Origin: Patiria pectinifera
Lineage: Eukaryota > Echinodermata > Asteroidea > Valvatida > Asterinidae
DNA: 64,000 nt
Direction: 5' to 3'
Assembly: GCA_029964075.1 (NCBI GenBank)
Contig: CM057144.1
Location: 17,445,281 to 17,509,280, forward strand
The notes beneath the pieces were generated by a model. That model worked only from the letters and a program-made list of their open reading frames with translations, did not search any database and had not been told where the DNA came from. Shown one piece after another: positions 59,678 to 64,000 of the stretch (position 1 is the first letter of the stretch; every line of letters begins with the position of its first letter). The position numbers and the translations under genes were made by a program.

Positions 59678-61044
59678 CTTTAGCAGTCCTTCATTTAAAG
59701 AAAATCCAGGAGAGCTATAAATCGCTCTCCTCAAATATTTGAGGAGAGCAAATCGCTCTCCTTAAAATCTACGAATATACAGCGGTAAAACGACGGGTTA
59801 CCATTGTTTTTGTTTTATTTTGAATATAAAGATTTATTCAAGGGGCTGCATTATTATTAGTTTTTGCATAATAACATATGCTCAAGTTGCGTTACTTTTT
59901 TTCGTTTTTGTTACTAGACAAGGTAAAATTTATTTTAAAAAACTAACTAAATGGAGATTAATAAAAGGTTTGACTACTGCTTAGGCTTTCATTTTTTAAT
60001 ACAGTTGTCAGTTGGTTCATCACTTGATTTTACTTGGAAAATGGAGAGTTAATAAACGGCACATAAAGCTACTGAAAATTTGCTTTCAGATTCGTTAAAA
60101 TTATATGAAATGTTCAGCCTGAACTATTTCAATTGCTCTACGAAAGCTATACAAAAAGGGCCTCAAAATGACACAAACTTGCCTTAAGTTTTATCGAAAC
60201 TATCTGCCGTCGATAATCTTAAAAATAATGGAAAATGCCATATACACAATGCTAGTCACGACGAGAAACTGGCTAACAACGTCTGAACTTTGCACTAGTA
60301 CGAGCGTTTGTGATGCACTGTGTGTGGTGGGCCGGCAATGAGACTCGTTTCACGGTATAGGATTTCGGTGAAACACGCTGCATCGTTTCACTTCACATAC
60401 CAGTAAAACTTCCTCAAAATAAATTCATGAACACGGGAAATACATACACAGACAAGAAAGATCAATTTTGTGAATAAGCTTGCAAAGATCGTCCTTCTCA
60501 ATCGTTGTTTTCTTGGCATTTTTACGATGTCTATTCCGTCCGGCCTGCACGCAAAACTGTACGGCAGGTAGTGCATTGCACTGCGCGCGACTATTACATT
60601 GACTGGTTACCGCATTTTCATCATGCCTTCATTGGGATTTAGTGCGCGGCGCAGCGGGAACCAGTCATTGCTGCACTCGCACGTACGGGCCCACGTGTTT
60701 TCATGCAGCTCTTTGCGATATGCAGATTGTGCATGCACAGTATACAACCGCTGTACACACACGATCTTATACAGTACGTACGAGCTCGGTGTTCGTTCAT
60801 TTTTAGCGATGTCCAGCGGCATATTAACGTGAGTTTGGGCATTATACCAACGAAAAATACGTGTAGCTTAAGACTTAAAATTCTTTGCGTTTTTATCACT
60901 TCTTATTTTTAAATTTCCCGTGTTTGACGAGCCCTCTTGTGGATTTCTGAGGAGCGCTATTTTTGGCGCTCCTTCGAGACAGTCGAGGAGCGCAGTAGGA
61001 GCGCCTGCGCGATCGCGCTCCTTAAAAATGAAGGACTGCTTTAG
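59678..61044. mobile_element. Candidate non-autonomous DNA transposon (1.37 kb)
   Basis: Inverted ends share at least 15 bp: AGCAGTCCTTCATTT at the left and AAATGAAGGACTGCT at the right. Both ends then carry clusters of GCGCTCCT or CGCTCTCCT direct and inverted motifs (59709-59762 and 60951-61020). There is no transposase ORF, and no clean target duplication was found, so the class is open. Confidence 0.5.
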
Positions 61045-61121
61045 TTTTAGGTGTGTCTCGACAACTGTCAGCTGTGAGTATTTTTCCTAAATTCCTGAAG
61101 TGGGGGCATTGTCGTTGGCAG

Positions 61122-61127
61122 TTTATT
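61122..61127 (-). terminator. Candidate polyadenylation signal for the DEG/ENaC gene
   Basis: TTTATT on the plus strand is AATAAA on the minus strand, about 77 bp past the channel gene's stop codon. Confidence 0.5.
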
Positions 61128-61203
61128 TACTGGTCGGGACCTTTAAAACTTCACGCACGAAGTCTTGCAACCAAGGGACAAACGATACGACAGGCATCAA
61201 AAT

Positions 61204-62691
61204 TCAAATCCCATTTTGTACCTTTTTCCGCGATTTCACCCTCTTGATCAGCAACTGAAGTCGTCTCGTGATGTAGTCCATTATCTCCATAGCGGTGAGA
61301 ACACTGGCCCCAAGAAACAGTCCAAGTTGACCGCCAAGATCTCCCAGCAGGGCCGTGAACGGCAGGGCCTGTACTTGCTCGTACGTAATGGTGCTGAGAT
61401 CCATGTAGTACACATCCAAGTATACCAGATTCTCCTTCACGTACTCGATGTCGTAGTTGGATGACACTTCCTCGAAATCGCTTATAGCTGCCTTGATCAC
61501 ACTTTTGCTTGGATATATCGCCGAGGATAAGGTGGTCTCGTAAGTCACGTAGTCACAGGCCACGGGGCAGATGCAGTCGGGCCCTAAGGATGAAGCTCGG
61601 TGGATTCGAAGAGCATCTCTCACGCAGCGAAAGTCGTCGATGTCACAATGTCGTACAGGGCTAGGGTGATCCGAATCCGGATGATACGCTATCTCGTGCC
61701 CGAGAGGCTGACAGCTGCACTTTATAATGATGGCATCACGTCGGCAGTTCCTGAGACAAGTGTTACGACTGTATTTCATGGGCTCTTCCTCTGCCTCCTC
61801 CGTACCGCAGACACCCCATGGTTTGGGCAGATTTATATGGCGAACCAGACGCATCGATGCGTAGGTATGAAGACCAGGGGCTGCTGATAAACCCATTGTG
61901 TCGATGAGGGGCAACTCGTCAGGTGGGTGGATGGCGAATTTCAGTCCCGCCTCCACGTGACCACTTTCGTAAGTTTCCGTATATTCCGGCTGTCTTATAT
62001 CGATAATCAGTCGGAGGCCGTTGCCGATACCTTGTCGACTTTGCGCGTATATTTGGCGATTCTCGCCGGGAGCATTGAACGTGTAGCATTGACCGTAAGT
62101 TGGTGAATAGTACGACGAAAAATTGGACGCTTCGCAGCTTTTGTCTCCACCCTTCCAACTGCACTCGCGCAGAGAATCTTTCAGCGAGAACCCAGTGGAC
62201 AGAGCGAAGTTGGTATAGTTAAAATCATCGTCGAGCTCGGTGAAATTGAAATCTTGGTCATAGTCGGAGAGGTATTCCTCTACCTGCAGGAGACGGCTCA
62301 CGTATTTCTTGTCCTTCTCATCTATTCTGTAGTTCATGAAGCGATTGTAGTTGCAGATAGTCACGGCCGGAAATGCCAGCGTTTTGTTGAACTCGATAAT
62401 GACGTTGGTGTTGGCTTCGTACTTAAAATACGCCTGAATACGATCAGCCGTGACATACACGTAGAAACCGCTGGCGATCAGCAGCGCGAGGACCCACGGT
62501 ATCTTGGCTCGAGCCCCGCTGCTGTCTGCCACCCGCCCGATACCGTGCAGAGTCGTAGTCGTTGCGAATTGGTACTCCAAACTCGGTTTCTTTTCAGCAC
62601 CGTAGGAGGTACATTCAGGCTTCTTGCAAGCTTCATCACATGCCATCGTTATAGGTCTCGGAAAAACTTGCTCTGTTTTCTTCAAGCTCAA
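61204..62691 (-). CDS. DEG/ENaC (ASIC-like) amiloride-sensitive sodium channel, intronless (495 aa)
   Basis: A single uninterrupted ORF of typical family length. The HG gating motif is at residues 49-50 (LHGIGR) and TM1 spans about 64-82. Post-TM1 FPAVTICNYNRF (107-118) is the conserved start of the extracellular loop. That loop is cysteine-rich with several NxS/T sites. TM2 at about 443-475 includes GGQLGLFLGASVLTAMEI, with the GAS selectivity filter at 461-463. Homotrimeric or heterotrimeric plasma-membrane sodium channels of this family respond to protons, peptides or mechanical force; the ligand cannot be read from sequence. A second in-frame Met lies at residue 16. The absence of introns is notable beside the intron-rich neighbours and could mean retrogene origin or a lineage of single-exon paralogs. 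Confidence 0.93.
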   Translation of the reverse strand: MSLKKTEQVFPRPITMACDEACKKPECTSYGAEKKPSLEYQFATTTTLHGIGRVADSSGARAKIPWVLALLIASGFYVYVTADRIQAYFKYEANTNVIIEFNKTLAFPAVTICNYNRFMNYRIDEKDKKYVSRLLQVEEYLSDYDQDFNFTELDDDFNYTNFALSTGFSLKDSLRECSWKGGDKSCEASNFSSYYSPTYGQCYTFNAPGENRQIYAQSRQGIGNGLRLIIDIRQPEYTETYESGHVEAGLKFAIHPPDELPLIDTMGLSAAPGLHTYASMRLVRHINLPKPWGVCGTEEAEEEPMKYSRNTCLRNCRRDAIIIKCSCQPLGHEIAYHPDSDHPSPVRHCDIDDFRCVRDALRIHRASSLGPDCICPVACDYVTYETTLSSAIYPSKSVIKAAISDFEEVSSNYDIEYVKENLVYLDVYYMDLSTITYEQVQALPFTALLGDLGGQLGLFLGASVLTAMEIMDYITRRLQLLIKRVKSRKKVQNGI

Positions 62692-63260
62692 GCAGTGTAA
62701 TTAAACCACAGAACTCAACCAGTTTACCGTATATCACGCGCGGGTGATATAACAAACGTTAACGGCACAAGACTGTCTCGAACTCTGACGACGCAAAGTA
62801 AACGATCATCGTGGCAGTATCATCCATTTTATTGAGTCGCTGCGGCAATATTGTTAGAGCTTCCCTAAAACAGTAACCTACTCAATAATTTGGCAATGCT
62901 TTTACTTAGCCTGCCTCGCCTCTTAATACTTAAACTTTTAATGTATATACTCCCGGAATATTGCTAATGTATGCCATAACCCATTAGGAGTTCAGCACAG
63001 CCGTTACATTTTATCTTTGGCGTGTTCATTTTCTCCTTGAGTGATTTGGTTTTTTTTGCTGGTCGTTTATTAGCGACCTTGATAATTTCTGACTATGATG
63101 CGGTATTGTGAGCCGTTTCTATGAAATTTATTAGTTTTAAGAATTCAGCCAGATGGGACCAATATGCATCGGACGGATTACCATTGATCGATGAACCGAA
63201 CACCGCCCATTACGATATGAATATTTCATGAGCGCAGGTTTTAAGCGATATTTTAGCGTG
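62692..63260. other. Upstream flank of the channel gene
   Basis: It should contain the channel gene promoter. No TATA box, 5' UTR intron or other gene was identified. Confidence 0.4.
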
Positions 63261-63545
63261 GAGCGCTTTGGTCCAGTGGTTACGATGTTCGACTCGCGAA
63301 CCGCGCCGTGGTGTGTTCAAGCCCTGACGGGGAACGTGCACTAGTGCCTGTGTTCTTGGGCAAGACACTTATCTACAATTGCCTCTGCCCACCTGGGAGT
63401 ATAAATGGGTACCTTTAGAGATCAGAATGCACTGATCTCGAGCTCCTGCAAAAACTGGTCTCATGGCCTGATGATCAGGGGTAATATTGTGAAGCGCTTT
63501 GAGGCCTTTGACATAAAGCGCAATATAAGCACCACATTATAATTA
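63261..63545 (+). repeat. tRNA-derived SINE
   Basis: The tRNA-like head contains an A box (TGGTCCAGTGG) and a B box (TGTTCAAGCCC). The body reads TTCTTGGGCAAGACACTTAT and GGGAGTATAAATGGGTACC, and the tail has GAAGCGCTTTGAGGC and AAAGCGCAATATAAG. These body and tail motifs are common to SINE2-type elements of many marine animals. It is a different family from that at 903-1262. Confidence 0.75.
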
Positions 63546-64000
63546 ATTAATTTTATATATTATTAATATCTTTTTCCCCCCAATACTTGTGGTGTTTTTT
63601 CCTCAATCAGTAGTTCTATTGTGTCGTGAAGGCCGTGTTTTTTTCTCCAGAAACTCTTATCGTTTGTTTGATTCGTTAGCTTTGTTAAACCTGCCTGACA
63701 CCGCCCTTCAGCTGAATGTCATGACAAAGTAACGTCACGCCAATAATGCAACTATTCGGGGCAATTGAAAGATAGCGAGAACGTGGCTATTACTTTGATA
63801 AAGAATTCCGTATTCACCCAAAAAGCATAGAATCATTCAGTGCTCATGATTATACTTTCGTTGATCGATCATTTCAACTTAATCGTTGTTACCTTCTAAA
63901 CTAAACTATCAAAATTTCTTGATTTTCCACCAAACGACATGATGCTATCTCCATGTCCCTACTTATACGAAATGTGGTTGTTCAGGAGTTGCCCGACTGT
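63546..64000. other. Right-hand flank
   Basis: Nothing recognisable. Confidence 0.4.

Overview
This window is animal nuclear DNA. Genes are split by GT-AG introns of a few hundred bases up to several kb, intergenic space is rich in small non-autonomous DNA transposons and tRNA-derived SINEs, and three recognisable single-copy metazoan genes are present. COMMD2 and BRCC3 can be followed almost residue by residue against what I remember of the vertebrate proteins, and the compact repeat-laden introns suggest a marine invertebrate. My best guess is a non-vertebrate deuterostome such as an echinoderm; this is inference, not a demonstrated placement.

Layout. 1-22.5 kb holds no gene I can support. 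It carries a head-to-head pair of tRNA-SINEs (903-1262), several MITEs (12441-12840, 14421-14770, 19552-19865) and palindromes. 22.8-37.1 kb (+) is a 13-exon gene for a protein with one FYVE zinc finger and a second FYVE-like finger. Its intron 10 contains a roughly 4.6 kb minisatellite with a 720-bp higher-order repeat that stays in frame with the preceding exon for about 4 kb. 38.8-40.6 kb (-) is COMMD2 (5 exons, 200 aa). 41.3-47.4 kb (+) is BRCC3/BRCC36 (6 exons, 265 aa), head-to-head with COMMD2 across 645 bp, and its second intron has the full signature of a U12-type AT-AC intron. 48.0-57.4 kb is a complete Ty3/gypsy-type LTR retrotransposon with 1.16-1.18 kb LTRs and a CTTA target duplication. 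It has an intact gag, a pol broken by frameshifts in three places, an intact integrase, and an additional downstream ORF with SGNH-hydrolase motifs in the position where env-like genes sit. 57.4-61.2 kb is repeat-rich. 61.2-62.7 kb (-) is an intronless DEG/ENaC (ASIC-like) sodium channel gene. A tRNA-derived SINE lies at 63.3-63.5 kb.

How the genes relate. There is no operon logic here. The FYVE gene and COMMD2 are convergent, and COMMD2 and BRCC3 are divergent with a probable shared promoter. The FYVE protein (PI3P-membrane binding predicted) and COMMD2 (Commander endosomal recycling complex) both point to endosomes, while BRCC3 is a K63-ubiquitin protease of BRCA1-A/BRISC. I do not claim functional linkage.

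The most interesting items are the retrotransposon's SGNH-like third ORF, the in-frame higher-order minisatellite that begins exactly at a splice donor (two further introns of the same gene also have repeats starting at their donors), the U12 AT-AC intron, and a perfect 60-bp-arm palindrome just upstream of the FYVE gene. All exon boundaries are manual predictions from splice signals, frame and homology remembered from the families; no alignment or database search was run.
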